Made by a program: the position numbers and the translations under genes. The notes under the pieces are model-generated. The model was given only the letters and a program-made list of their open reading frames with translations, was not told the origin of the DNA and ran no database searches. From NCBI GenBank assembly GCA_947630705.1, contig CANRIK010000006.1:1-64000 (forward strand): DNA of 64,000 nt, given 5' to 3'. The DNA is from an uncultured Clostridia bacterium (GTDB lineage: Bacteria > Bacillota > Clostridia > Christensenellales > Borkfalkiaceae). The stretch's first letter is position 1; every line of letters begins with the position of its first letter. Of the stretch, positions 55,307-64,000 are shown one piece after another.

Positions 55307-56971
55307 ATGAACTATAAAAAGTATACAACTCAATATTTTATGCCCCCCGAACGCTGCATGGATTGGGCGAATAAGGATAAAATCGACCGCGCTCCCATTT
55401 GGTGCTCGGTGGATTTGAGAGACGGCAATCAGAGCCTCATCGAGCCAATGGACGAAAAGACGAAAATCGAATTTTTCAAATTGCTCGTCGAACTCGGTTT
55501 CAAAGAGATAGAAGTGGGCTTTCCGGCGGCGTCCGATACCGAATTTTCTTTTCTGCGCACTCTTATAGAGCAGAACCTCATTCCCGACGACGTTACCGTT
55601 CAGGTGCTTACGCAGGCGAGGGAGCACATAATAAAAAGGACTTTCGAGGCTCTTGAAGGCGCGAAAAACGTAATTGTGCACGTGTACAATTCGACATCTC
55701 TCGCTCAACGTCGGCAGGTATTCAAAAAGAGCGAGGAAGAAATAAAGAAGATAGCCACCGACGGCGCTCGTCTGCTTAAAGAACTCACCGAAAAGGCCGG
55801 GGCCGGCTACCGTTTCGAATATTCTCCCGAGTCGTTTACGGGCACGGAGCCGGAGTACGCGCTCGAAGTCGTAAACGCCGTGCTCGACATATGGCGGCCC
55901 ACGCCTCAAAGGAAGGCCGTGATAAACCTTCCGGCGACCGTAGAAAACGCCATACCGCACGTGTATGCGCAACAGGTGGAATACATAAACAAACACATAA
56001 ACTACCGCGATTCGGTGGTGCTCTCTCTGCATCCTCACAACGACCGCGGTTGCGGCGTGGCGGCGGCAGAGCTCGGGTTGCTTGCCGGAGCCGACAGGAT
56101 AGAGGGCACTCTCTTCGGCAACGGAGAGAGGACGGGCAACGTGGATATAATAACCCTCGCAATGAACATGTTCTCGCAGGGAGTGGACCCGAAGCTCAAT
56201 CTCGACAATATGCCCTTTGTCGCCGAGATGTACAAAAATTTCACGGGCATGCCCGTAAATCCCCGTCAGCCCTATGCCGGCGAGTTGGTGTTTGCGGCTT
56301 TCTCCGGTTCCCATCAGGACGCGATAGCAAAGGGAATGGAATTCCGCAAGACGGATAGCGCGCTCTGGACGGTGCCCTATCTGCCTATCGACCCGAAGGA
56401 CGTCGGCAGGGAGTACGATTCCGACGTTATACGCATAAATTCCCAGTCAGGAAAGGGCGGAGTGGGATACGTTATGAAGTCCGTATACGGTATAGATATG
56501 CCCGTCAAGATGAAAGAGGCCATGGGCTATGCCGCAAAAGCCGTCTCCGACAGAGAGCATAAGGAGCTCAAACCCGACGAACTGTACAAAATCTTCGATG
56601 ATAAATTCGTGCGCGCCCGCTCCGTTTTCGACGTAACAGAGTGCCATTTCAGACAGGTCAACGGAATAGAGGCCACCGTAACGGTGTTCGGCGGCGGTCG
56701 CGAGAGCGTTGTAAAGGCAAACGGCAACGGCAGGCTCGACGCCTTCTCCAACGCCGTTAAAAAATACATAGACGCCGAATACAAGCTGATAGGTTACGAA
56801 CAGCACGCTATGACCGATTCTTCGCGTTCGAAAGCTATTTCCTATATAGGGGTTGAGAACGGCGGAGGAGTGTATTGGGGAGCCGGCATAGACGACGATA
56901 TAATAAAGAGCAGCTATAAAGCGCTCGTCTCCGCTGTCAACAACATGCTTTCGGAAAAATCCGACAAATAA
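55307..56971 (+). CDS. leuA: 2-isopropylmalate synthase (LeuA type 2)
   Basis: APIWCSVDLRDGNQSLIEPMDEKTKIEFFKLLVELGFKEIEVGFPAAS; LHPHNDRGCGVAAAELGLLAGADRIEGTLFGNGERTGNVDI. Confidence 0.94.
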   Translation: MNYKKYTTQYFMPPERCMDWANKDKIDRAPIWCSVDLRDGNQSLIEPMDEKTKIEFFKLLVELGFKEIEVGFPAASDTEFSFLRTLIEQNLIPDDVTVQVLTQAREHIIKRTFEALEGAKNVIVHVYNSTSLAQRRQVFKKSEEEIKKIATDGARLLKELTEKAGAGYRFEYSPESFTGTEPEYALEVVNAVLDIWRPTPQRKAVINLPATVENAIPHVYAQQVEYINKHINYRDSVVLSLHPHNDRGCGVAAAELGLLAGADRIEGTLFGNGERTGNVDIITLAMNMFSQGVDPKLNLDNMPFVAEMYKNFTGMPVNPRQPYAGELVFAAFSGSHQDAIAKGMEFRKTDSALWTVPYLPIDPKDVGREYDSDVIRINSQSGKGGVGYVMKSVYGIDMPVKMKEAMGYAAKAVSDREHKELKPDELYKIFDDKFVRARSVFDVTECHFRQVNGIEATVTVFGGGRESVVKANGNGRLDAFSNAVKKYIDAEYKLIGYEQHAMTDSSRSKAISYIGVENGGGVYWGAGIDDDIIKSSYKALVSAVNNMLSEKSDK

Positions 56972-57123
56972 ATTTCACATTCGCTGACGGAGCGGCGCGC
57001 TTGACTTGCGTTCCGCACAGTGATATAATTTGCCTTGTAATGTCAGGAACCGCTTATGTCGGCGCAGGAGTGCGTAAAGCGGTTTTCGGCAAAGCAAAAA
57101 TAAAAATTACGGGAGGAGTGATT

Positions 57124-58107
57124 ATGCATCCCGAAGCACTTATATATTTTACGTCGGACAGGAGCGCCGACGCGCCCGGTATCTATCCCTACGGCCTTTG
57201 CATGGCCGGCGGAATAGTGCTGTGTTTCGCTTTTTTGCTGTTCACCATGTGGAAAAAGAAATTCAACGAGGGCGCAATAGATAAAATTCTGATAATAGGC
57301 GTGTTCGGAACGGGCTTCGGCATATTCGCCGCACTGCTCTTTCAGTCCATGTACAATTACATCGCCGAACCGGAAAAAGGCTTCCGACTTGGCGGCATGA
57401 CCTTTATAGGCGGTCTTATAGGCGGCGTGGTAAGTTTTCTTGCCGTGTATTTTCTGTATATATACGTCATCGCTCCGCGCACAAAGATCAAATTCCTCAA
57501 AAACAATATGAACGCTACTCTGACCGACGCGCTTCCGTTCATACCCATAGGCATATGTATAGCTCACGCGTTCGGCAGACTCGGCTGTTTCTTCGCCGGC
57601 TGTTGCTACGGTCTGCCCAGCGATCAGTTCAATACTTGGGGACTTCCTTGCGCGAATGCATATCATAGTTACAGCTGGGTGGATACTGACGGAATAGCGC
57701 ACTCCGTATATGATTGGACGGGAATAAATGTAATTCCCACACAGCTCTACGAAATGTTCTTCCTCATTCTGCTCGCGGCGGTCATGGCTCTGCTGTATTT
57801 TAAATTCCGCTTGAATTACAATTTCTCCGTATACATGATTTCTTACGGAATATGGAGATTCCTCATAGAATTTATCCGCGGCGACGTGCGCGGCGAGTTT
57901 ATAGGCACCGCACTCTATCCCTCGCAGATTTGGTCGATAGTTATGGTGATTGCCGGAGTCGGATATATTTTCCTTCAAAAATATGTATTGGCAGACAAAA
58001 TGAAGCATCCCGAGCTTGCGGTTGCCGCGGCCTCCGAAGGTTCTTCGGCCGAAAATCAAGACAATGCGGCGGAGGATTCGTCGGAACCTCCCGTTGACTC
58101 CGAATGA
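57124..58107 (+). CDS. lgt: Prolipoprotein diacylglyceryl transferase
   Basis: PYGLCMAGGI; GGMTFIGGLIGG; IAHAFGRLGCFFAGCCYG; PTQLYEM; YGIWRFLIEFIRGD. Confidence 0.92.
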   Translation: MHPEALIYFTSDRSADAPGIYPYGLCMAGGIVLCFAFLLFTMWKKKFNEGAIDKILIIGVFGTGFGIFAALLFQSMYNYIAEPEKGFRLGGMTFIGGLIGGVVSFLAVYFLYIYVIAPRTKIKFLKNNMNATLTDALPFIPIGICIAHAFGRLGCFFAGCCYGLPSDQFNTWGLPCANAYHSYSWVDTDGIAHSVYDWTGINVIPTQLYEMFFLILLAAVMALLYFKFRLNYNFSVYMISYGIWRFLIEFIRGDVRGEFIGTALYPSQIWSIVMVIAGVGYIFLQKYVLADKMKHPELAVAAASEGSSAENQDNAAEDSSEPPVDSE

Positions 58108-58156
58108 CCTATGGCTTCTGTTCCATGTCCGAATATAATAAACCGATATAAATTTT

Positions 58157-58184
58157 GCGGCGGCGCGACCTTTCGCGCCGCCGC
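58157..58184 (+). terminator. Hairpin downstream of lgt
   Basis: GCGGCGGCGCG-ACCTTT-CGCGCCGCCGC. Confidence 0.5.
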
Positions 58185-58229
58185 AAAAATTTATTTGACT
58201 AAACAGCCTCTTTAAATTATAATATCATT

Positions 58230-59426
58230 GTGAAAAAGTCGTTTGCACTCGTTACAGCTTTCATAATTTCATTGATTTCGGCGTTTGCGCTCCTCTCGGG
58301 CTGCGCCTTCGACGCGGAGTATGGATATAGGAGCAAAACATATTACGGGGTCATGAATTCATTGGCGGAGCTGACCGTTTACGATACGTTTACAGTAAAC
58401 GGCGTGGCCGACAACGAGAAAGCAGATAAATTCATCATGGTGGCCGACGAGACGGAAACTTTGCTCCGCGGTCTCGACAGCTCGCTCTCCACGGCCTATG
58501 AAAATTCCGATATCTCTCGCTTCAACGCGGCGGAGGGCGGAACGGAAGTGGAGATAGGGGAGGACGCCTACAACGTTCTTTCCGTTGCAATGGAGATATA
58601 CCGGCTCACCGACGGATATTACAATCCGGCGGTATATTACAGCGTCAGAGCCTACGGTTTCAACGGCGGAACGGAGCCCAAGGATTTTTCCGAACTCCCC
58701 TCCGATGACGTCTTGTCGGGCTATACGCAGCTCTCTTCGAAGTTTTCCGAACTCGTCCTTTCGAACAGGGACGGGAAGTACTATGCGTTGAAACCGGAGT
58801 CGGTGACAGTCGGCGGAGAGGTGTTGCCCATGCGGCTCGATTTGGGCGGAGTCGGCAAGGGTTACGCCGCGGACAAGGTGGAACAACTGCTTGAAGATAA
58901 CGGCTATAAATACTTCAAATTCAATTTTGCTTCGAGTTCCGTAAGTTTCGGCAGATTTCCGAGCGAAGAGGAGACTTTCAGACTCGGACTTTCCAACCCT
59001 CGGAAAGAGGAAGAGGGCGCGCCGATAACTTATATGAGCCTTGACGTTTGCGACGCTTCGGTGTCCTCGTCTGCGGACGACGTGAATTTCTACACGCTCA
59101 CGGACGCCAACGGCGAAGAACGGCGGTTTTGCCATATCTTCAACCCGTTCACGGGAAGGCCGATTGACAGCGGAATAATGTCGGCTACCGTAATAGGCGG
59201 AAAGGCCGCCGAAAACGACGCTCTCACAACGGCTATTATGGCGATGGGAGTGGATAAAGCAATAAGTTTTATAGACGAGAAATTGACCGAAGGCCCCTTC
59301 GAGAGACGCGTAGCGTTCTCCTTTGCCGACGATTCCGGCTATAAATTCTATACGAACATTCCCGAAGGCGAATACATTGCAGATTCCGAAAACTTCACCC
59401 CTATAAAAAACAGCGCACTCCGTTAA
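58230..59426 (+). CDS. apbE: FAD:protein FMN transferase (ApbE), lipoprotein
   Basis: Lipobox LLSGC; LDSSLSTAYENSDISRFN; MRLDLGGVGKGYAADKV; HIFNPFTGRP; GTG start. Confidence 0.93.
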   Translation: MKKSFALVTAFIISLISAFALLSGCAFDAEYGYRSKTYYGVMNSLAELTVYDTFTVNGVADNEKADKFIMVADETETLLRGLDSSLSTAYENSDISRFNAAEGGTEVEIGEDAYNVLSVAMEIYRLTDGYYNPAVYYSVRAYGFNGGTEPKDFSELPSDDVLSGYTQLSSKFSELVLSNRDGKYYALKPESVTVGGEVLPMRLDLGGVGKGYAADKVEQLLEDNGYKYFKFNFASSSVSFGRFPSEEETFRLGLSNPRKEEEGAPITYMSLDVCDASVSSSADDVNFYTLTDANGEERRFCHIFNPFTGRPIDSGIMSATVIGGKAAENDALTTAIMAMGVDKAISFIDEKLTEGPFERRVAFSFADDSGYKFYTNIPEGEYIADSENFTPIKNSALR

Positions 59427-59448
59427 AGGCTGTGCCCCGAAAAAAATT

Positions 59449-59907
59449 ATGTCTTTAAAAAAGGTTGAATCAGTTAAAAAGGACAGAGGTTTCAAACTTG
59501 CCGACCTCATAATATACGCGGTTATCGCTCTTGCCGTCTTGTCGCTGTTTTTGACCGTATTTCTCACCCGAAACGATTCGCCGCTCAAAGGCGTGCGAAT
59601 ATTCATAGAGGACAAGGAAGTGTTCGTCTGCGACTTCGAAAGTTCGGAATACTCCGTCTCCGACGAACGCGCGACGGTAGTCGAGGGTCAGACTCTCGAA
59701 GTAAAAATAACCGTAAACAGCGGTTACAATATAGTATCGATAGATATGTCGGCGCGCACCGCGAAGGTGACAGAGGCCGATTGCAGCGGCCGAGACTGCG
59801 TGCATACGCCCGAAATAAAGGATAGCGGCGGAATAATTTATTGCTCTCCGCACTCCGTCAGAGTGGAACCTTTCGGATACGAGCCGGACAACTCGGTCAT
59901 TGTTTGA
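59449..59907 (+). CDS. NusG domain II-containing membrane protein
   Basis: N-terminal TM; ...ADCSGRDCVHTPEIKDSGGIIYCSPHSVRVEP. Confidence 0.8.
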   Translation: MSLKKVESVKKDRGFKLADLIIYAVIALAVLSLFLTVFLTRNDSPLKGVRIFIEDKEVFVCDFESSEYSVSDERATVVEGQTLEVKITVNSGYNIVSIDMSARTAKVTEADCSGRDCVHTPEIKDSGGIIYCSPHSVRVEPFGYEPDNSVIV

Positions 59908-59963
59908 TTGTGCCGAAAGGCAAAAGTATATGAATTCAAAACTCCGTTTAATCGGATAAATGA

Positions 59964-60102
59964 AAATACAATGATATGGCAGAAATGCATTGATATAGTA
60001 AAAATACAGTGATATAGAAAAAAATACAGCGATATAGAAAAAAAATACAGCGATATAGAAAAAATACAGTGATATAGAAAAAATACAGTGATATAAAAAA
60101 AT
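59964..60102. repeat. AT-rich minisatellite, ~7 copies of a ~19-21-bp unit (ATACAGYGATATAGAAAAA)
   Basis: Direct reading of successive ATACA(A/G)(T/C)GATATAG(A)n units. Confidence 0.85.
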
Positions 60103-60104
60103 AA

Positions 60105-60136
60105 AAAGCGCGCTCCGCTTACCGCGGAGCGCGCTT
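60105..60136 (-). terminator. rnf operon terminator
   Basis: AAAGCGCGCTCCGC-TTAC-CGCGGAGCGCGCTTT hairpin; minus strand continues into a T-rich tract. Confidence 0.75.
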
Positions 60137-60159
60137 TATGGTTTTAGCAATTTTTTCAG

Positions 60160-61023
60160 TTATTCGGCTTGCGCGGCGACTTCTTTGTCCTGTGCGGACG
60201 CAACGTCGCGCTTTATTATTATCTTTCTCGGACACTTTGCGACGCAGGTCAGACAGCCCGTGCACTTCGTATAGTCGATAACGGGCAAATTGTCGCGCAT
60301 CGTAATGGCGTTTTGAGGACAGTTCTTTGCGCATAAGCCGCAGGCGATACAGCCGACTTTGCACGCGCTTGTAACTTCTTTGCCTCTGCACTTCGAGGAG
60401 CAAGCCACGTATACGGGCGCCGAAGCCGGTATGCGCTCTATTATGTTTTTCGGACATGCGCTTATGCACGAGCCGCAGCTGATACATTTGTCGGGGTCTA
60501 CTTCGGAGAGCTTTCCGTTTATCTCCACGGCGTTTTCGGGGCAGACAGCCTTGCAGTCGCCGCAGCCGAGACACGCGTAAGAGCACATCTTGTTTCCGCC
60601 GAGAAGAGTGGCGCAGGAGGCGCAGGTGGGATTGCCCTTATATTCGAACTTTTCCGCGCAGTTCTCCTCGCCTCCGTGACATTTTACAACCGCGACAGTT
60701 CTCTCCTCGTCTTTGAGTTCTATGCCCAAGAGAGCGGCTATTTCCGCTTTCTTTTCGGGTGAAGTGACATGGCAGTCCGAAAGGTTGCCCTCGCCGGAGG
60801 CGAGTTTAGAGGCAAATCCCGAACAGCCCGAACAGCCGCAGCCGCCGCAGTTCGCTCCCGCGAGATTTTCCAGAATTTTGGTAACTTTTTCGTCAACGTC
60901 CACTTTAAAAACTTTGCTTACTATTATTATGAGCGCGCCTATAAGCAGGGCGGAGCCGGCGAAGATTCCGGCCACTATTCCGACTGTTACCCAAGTCTGA
61001 ACGCCAAATTCAAGTAAATTCAT
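60160..61023 (-). CDS. rnfB: Rnf complex subunit B (Fe-S ferredoxin-type)
   Basis: GANCGGCGCSGCSGFASKLASGE; several CxxCxxCxxxCP motifs. Confidence 0.95.
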   Translation of the reverse strand: MNLLEFGVQTWVTVGIVAGIFAGSALLIGALIIIVSKVFKVDVDEKVTKILENLAGANCGGCGCSGCSGFASKLASGEGNLSDCHVTSPEKKAEIAALLGIELKDEERTVAVVKCHGGEENCAEKFEYKGNPTCASCATLLGGNKMCSYACLGCGDCKAVCPENAVEINGKLSEVDPDKCISCGSCISACPKNIIERIPASAPVYVACSSKCRGKEVTSACKVGCIACGLCAKNCPQNAITMRDNLPVIDYTKCTGCLTCVAKCPRKIIIKRDVASAQDKEVAAQAE

Positions 61024-61035
61024 ATTTCCGCCTCC

Positions 61036-61662
61036 TTATATTGTTATGTAAGTGAACACCATGAACGCCATGCATATGAAACTTGCCGTAATCATAGCCG
61101 TGGGGAATCCGGCAAGAGCTTTCGGCGTCTTATAGTAGTTCAGTCTTTCGCGCATACCGCTCATTATTATCATGACCAAAGTGAAGCCCAGACCGGCGAA
61201 CAGCGCGTACAGAACAGCCCAGCCGAGGTTCATCGTTGCTCCGTTCAAAAATTGCGACATGTCTCCGATAACCAGCTCCGTTACGCCGAGGACGGCGCAG
61301 TTGGTAGTGATGAGCGGCAGGTATATTCCCATCGTGTTGTAGAGGGAGGGCGAAATCTTCTGTATAATCTTTTCGAGCATCTGAACGAGGGAAGCTATTA
61401 TGAAGATAAAGAAGATTATTTCAAGGAATTGGAAGTTGTAAATCTCGTTTCCGTTCGCGTCGAACGCCACCATTATGTACTCGTACACGGGGTAGGTTAT
61501 GAGCACGGCGAGCGCCATTACGATTGTTACGGCTATTCCCATGCCGACAGCCGACTGCGTCTTTTTAGAGACTCCGAGGAAGGGACATATACCGTACGTT
61601 TTCACGGTGATGAAGTTGTTTGTGAGAACGGCGGCGAGAATAATAGAAATCACTGTACCCAT
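61036..61662 (-). CDS. rnfA: Rnf complex subunit A
   Basis: NNFITVKTYGICPFLGVSKKTQSAVGMGIAVTIVM. Confidence 0.95.
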   Translation of the reverse strand: MGTVISIILAAVLTNNFITVKTYGICPFLGVSKKTQSAVGMGIAVTIVMALAVLITYPVYEYIMVAFDANGNEIYNFQFLEIIFFIFIIASLVQMLEKIIQKISPSLYNTMGIYLPLITTNCAVLGVTELVIGDMSQFLNGATMNLGWAVLYALFAGLGFTLVMIIMSGMRERLNYYKTPKALAGFPTAMITASFICMAFMVFTYITI

Positions 61663-62312
61663 TATGCGGCCTCCTTGTCGAGAAGATTTTCGCGCGCAAG
61701 TTTGTTTACTTTCACGCGCTTATTCTGTTCGAACAGATTGATAATGTAAACAAAGAGCGCAATGCTCAAACCGTAGATTATGAAGGAGCCGGCTGGCGTT
61801 GCGAATATGCCTATCGAGAAGTTCATAATGTGCAGACCGAATATCGAACCGCTTCCGAGGAATTCGCACACGATACCCATTACGGTGAGCGCGCAGGTAA
61901 ATCCGAGGCCGTTGGCAATGCCGTCTACCGCGGATTCGAGCACGGTGTGTTTGTTTGCAAACGCTTCGGCTCTGCCGAGGATAATGCAGTTTACGACTAT
62001 CAGAGCGAGGAATCCGCCGAGACTGTCATAGAGGTCGGGCACGAATTTTTCCAGAAGCATTCTCGCAAAGGTAACGAGGGTGGCGATTACCACGATATAG
62101 CAGGGTATGCGCACTTCGTTGGGTATGACTTTTTTGAGCGCCGAAATAATCATGTTCGAGAGAGTCAGTATCAGTACGACGGTAAGTCCCATGCCGGCCG
62201 CGCTCGAAGCCGAGGATATAAGTCCCAGAGTGGGGCAGGTGCCCAGAACGAGCATCAGCGTGGGGTTCTGAAAAATCAGACCGTCCAAAGTTATTCTTTT
62301 ATACTTATTCAT
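61662..62312 (-). CDS. rnfE: Rnf complex subunit E
   Basis: DGLIFQNPTLMLVLGTCPTLGLISSASSAAGMGLTV; ILGRAEAFANK. Confidence 0.95.
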   Translation of the reverse strand: MNKYKRITLDGLIFQNPTLMLVLGTCPTLGLISSASSAAGMGLTVVLILTLSNMIISALKKVIPNEVRIPCYIVVIATLVTFARMLLEKFVPDLYDSLGGFLALIVVNCIILGRAEAFANKHTVLESAVDGIANGLGFTCALTVMGIVCEFLGSGSIFGLHIMNFSIGIFATPAGSFIIYGLSIALFVYIINLFEQNKRVKVNKLARENLLDKEAA

Positions 62313-62908
62313 TGTCCGTTACCTCCCGTAAGTTTAGCAACGAATTCCATGGCTCCGTTTACGCAGTTGGATATGGCGCGCATGGAATATGAGGCGCCGG
62401 TTGCGATATAGTCGGAGCCGGGCTGTTTGGAACCGTGCGTATAGCCGCCCATAACTTCGGAACCGTATTCGGCTTTTTCTGCCAAACTGTTCAAAGCGTC
62501 CTGCGATACCTTGCCTATGTAAGATTCGCCAGGCGCATTGTCTACGGCCACTTTCATTATGCCTTCAATGCTGTTACCGTCCATTTCAACGGCAACCCAA
62601 CATTCCACGTTTCCGCCGAAGCCCTCTTTGCCCGAGAGCTTTACAAGATAATTTCCGTCGTCTATGACTTTGTAGGCTTCGAGCACGCTCGAATATTCGA
62701 ACTCCGTCTGTTTTCCGTCGAGGACGACGGCCTCCGTTGTCACGGATTTGCCGTATATCTTGTTTATGGCTCTTTCAAATCTCTCCTCGTCGCTCACCTC
62801 CAAAAATCCGTACATGACGGTGAGGAATACGCCGCATATCAGGAGTATAGCGAGGAGGGTAACAATGCACTTGAACGCAGTGCTCTTGAAGAACTGTTTT
62901 ACAGTCAT
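62309..62908 (-). CDS. rnfG: Rnf complex subunit G (FMN-binding)
   Basis: N-terminal TM; GSDYIATGASYSMRAI flavinylation-type motif; position in operon. Confidence 0.93.
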   Translation of the reverse strand: MTVKQFFKSTAFKCIVTLLAILLICGVFLTVMYGFLEVSDEERFERAINKIYGKSVTTEAVVLDGKQTEFEYSSVLEAYKVIDDGNYLVKLSGKEGFGGNVECWVAVEMDGNSIEGIMKVAVDNAPGESYIGKVSQDALNSLAEKAEYGSEVMGGYTHGSKQPGSDYIATGASYSMRAISNCVNGAMEFVAKLTGGNGQ

Positions 62909-63952
62909 TTATTTGCCCTCCTTCTGTTTCTTTTCTTTCACATATCCGAAAGGTTTTCTTATGCAGTACTTGTCGATGAGGGGAACCAGAATGTTCATTA
63001 TGAGGATTATGAAGGATACGACCTCGATTTTAGTGAAGTATCTCATTACGGCAAGCAACAGCGCGCCGCCTATGTAGTAGACGAGCTGTCCGTAAATTCC
63101 CTTCGGCGAGGTCACGTAATCCGTAAACATGAACACGGCCGCAAACATTGCTCCGCCCGAAAGAATATGGGGGAGGAACAGCGATATATCGAAGCGATAG
63201 CTTTCGAAATAGAATCCCGAAAGGAGCACCGCCGTGAAGCCGAATACTGCCAAAAACAACAGCGGCTGCCACCATTTGATTACCTTTCTTGCGCAGAGGT
63301 AGATATAACCCAACAGAATGGCAAGCTTGCACGTTTCGCCGATGCTTCCGTTCACGCCCGTGCCGAGGAACAGGTCGAGGGAACTCAAAGCCGAGGCGTG
63401 AGTGTTCTGCAACAGGTAGTCGGCGAGGTTTGTCGCACCGGTCAGTGTTTCGCCTTCGAGTATGGGCCCGAAGTTTGCGGCGACATATGTAGTCAGCGAA
63501 AAACTGATAAACATGAACACTCTCGCGGCAGACGCCGGATTCACAAGGTTCTTGCCTGTGCCGCCGAAGAACATTTTGACAATGGCTATGGCGAAAATGC
63601 TGCCTATCAGCACCTCGTACCACTTGACTGTAACGGGCAGAATGAGCGCGAGTATCAATCCGGTGACTACCGAGGTCAAATCGAACTGTTTCCACCAATT
63701 TATACAGGTCAGTTTGGCGTTTTTGCACTTTTTGGCAAAGCCGCCCTTTGCTATGAAGTAATATACGAACTCCGTCGCCACGCACCCGAGTACGGATACG
63801 AGCTCGATGACGAACGCCATATATCCGAAGAATACTATTCCGGCAATAGCCGCCGGCGCGAGAGCGATACATACGTCGCCCATTATTCCGCGCGTCGTTC
63901 TCTTCGATTTCACGTGGGGAGGAGTGGAGATTACAACTGTATTGTCAATCAT
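62909..63952 (-). CDS. rnfD: Rnf complex subunit D
   Basis: STPPHVKSKRTTRGIMGDV; KNLVNPASAARVF; ETLTGATNLADYLL flavinylation-type motif; TDYVTSPKGIYGQ. Confidence 0.95.
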   Translation of the reverse strand: MIDNTVVISTPPHVKSKRTTRGIMGDVCIALAPAAIAGIVFFGYMAFVIELVSVLGCVATEFVYYFIAKGGFAKKCKNAKLTCINWWKQFDLTSVVTGLILALILPVTVKWYEVLIGSIFAIAIVKMFFGGTGKNLVNPASAARVFMFISFSLTTYVAANFGPILEGETLTGATNLADYLLQNTHASALSSLDLFLGTGVNGSIGETCKLAILLGYIYLCARKVIKWWQPLLFLAVFGFTAVLLSGFYFESYRFDISLFLPHILSGGAMFAAVFMFTDYVTSPKGIYGQLVYYIGGALLLAVMRYFTKIEVVSFIILIMNILVPLIDKYCIRKPFGYVKEKKQKEGK

Positions 63953-64000
63953 TTTTTCTGTCCTCCCATCATAATTTTTCTCATTTCGGCTTTTGTCTTT
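63949..64000 (-). CDS. rnfC: Rnf complex subunit C, 3' end only (runs off the window)
   Basis: Minus strand reads KTKAEMRKIMMGGQKK* with its TGA overlapping the rnfD ATG. Confidence 0.75.
   Translation of the reverse strand, partial: KTKAEMRKIMMGGQKK

Noticed and set aside
59964-60102. Possible CRISPR array
   Set aside because: Units are contiguous ~20-bp repeats without unique spacers, and no cas genes are nearby.
1-64000. Mobile elements, prophage, toxin-antitoxin or defence systems
   Set aside because: I looked for transposase, integrase, terminase, restriction, Abi or TA-type motifs on both strands and saw none; the lone XRE gene pairs with a lipoprotein, not a toxin.

Overview
The window is an ordinary chromosomal segment of a low-to-moderate-GC Clostridia-type Firmicute. 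I saw no tRNA or rRNA genes, transposases, prophage or CRISPR array. Recognisable blocks: a 1.6-kaa repeat-rich lipoprotein; ileS (type-2 IleRS) behind a T-box; feoA-feoB-like plus a pseudouridine synthase; citrate synthase; a partner-switching sigma-factor operon (STAS / HATPase-like / sigma / HATPase); an S41 peptidase; a MinD-like/MinE-like pair; the yqfC-yqfD-phoH-pgpH-ybeY-era-yqzL-recO cluster followed by ppdK; alr, 5-FCL, rsmD, coaD, aroF, pheA; ylbJ-like, patatin, rarA; an XRE-repressor/LRR-lipoprotein cassette; T-box-aspS-gatCAB; a polysaccharide deacetylase; a two-OB-fold SSB-like protein; MATE; leuA; lgt; apbE; a NusG-II protein; and rnf(C)DGEAB. The signals I consider most worth follow-up are: (1) two tandem hairpins at the window start with a conserved 9-nt loop and four double-sided compensatory base-pair changes; (2) a T-box on aspS-gatCAB whose specifier region reads as Asn (AAC), with GAA adjacent; (3) an XRE operator palindrome filling the -35/-10 spacer of an LRR-lipoprotein promoter, in a cassette flanked by related inverted repeats; (4) a sigma operon with two HATPase-like proteins, one apparently lacking the ATP-binding residues; (5) a structured leader with a terminator upstream of a zinc-ribbon/TM/LRR fusion gene. 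All assignments come from reading the sequence and motifs; no database search was run.
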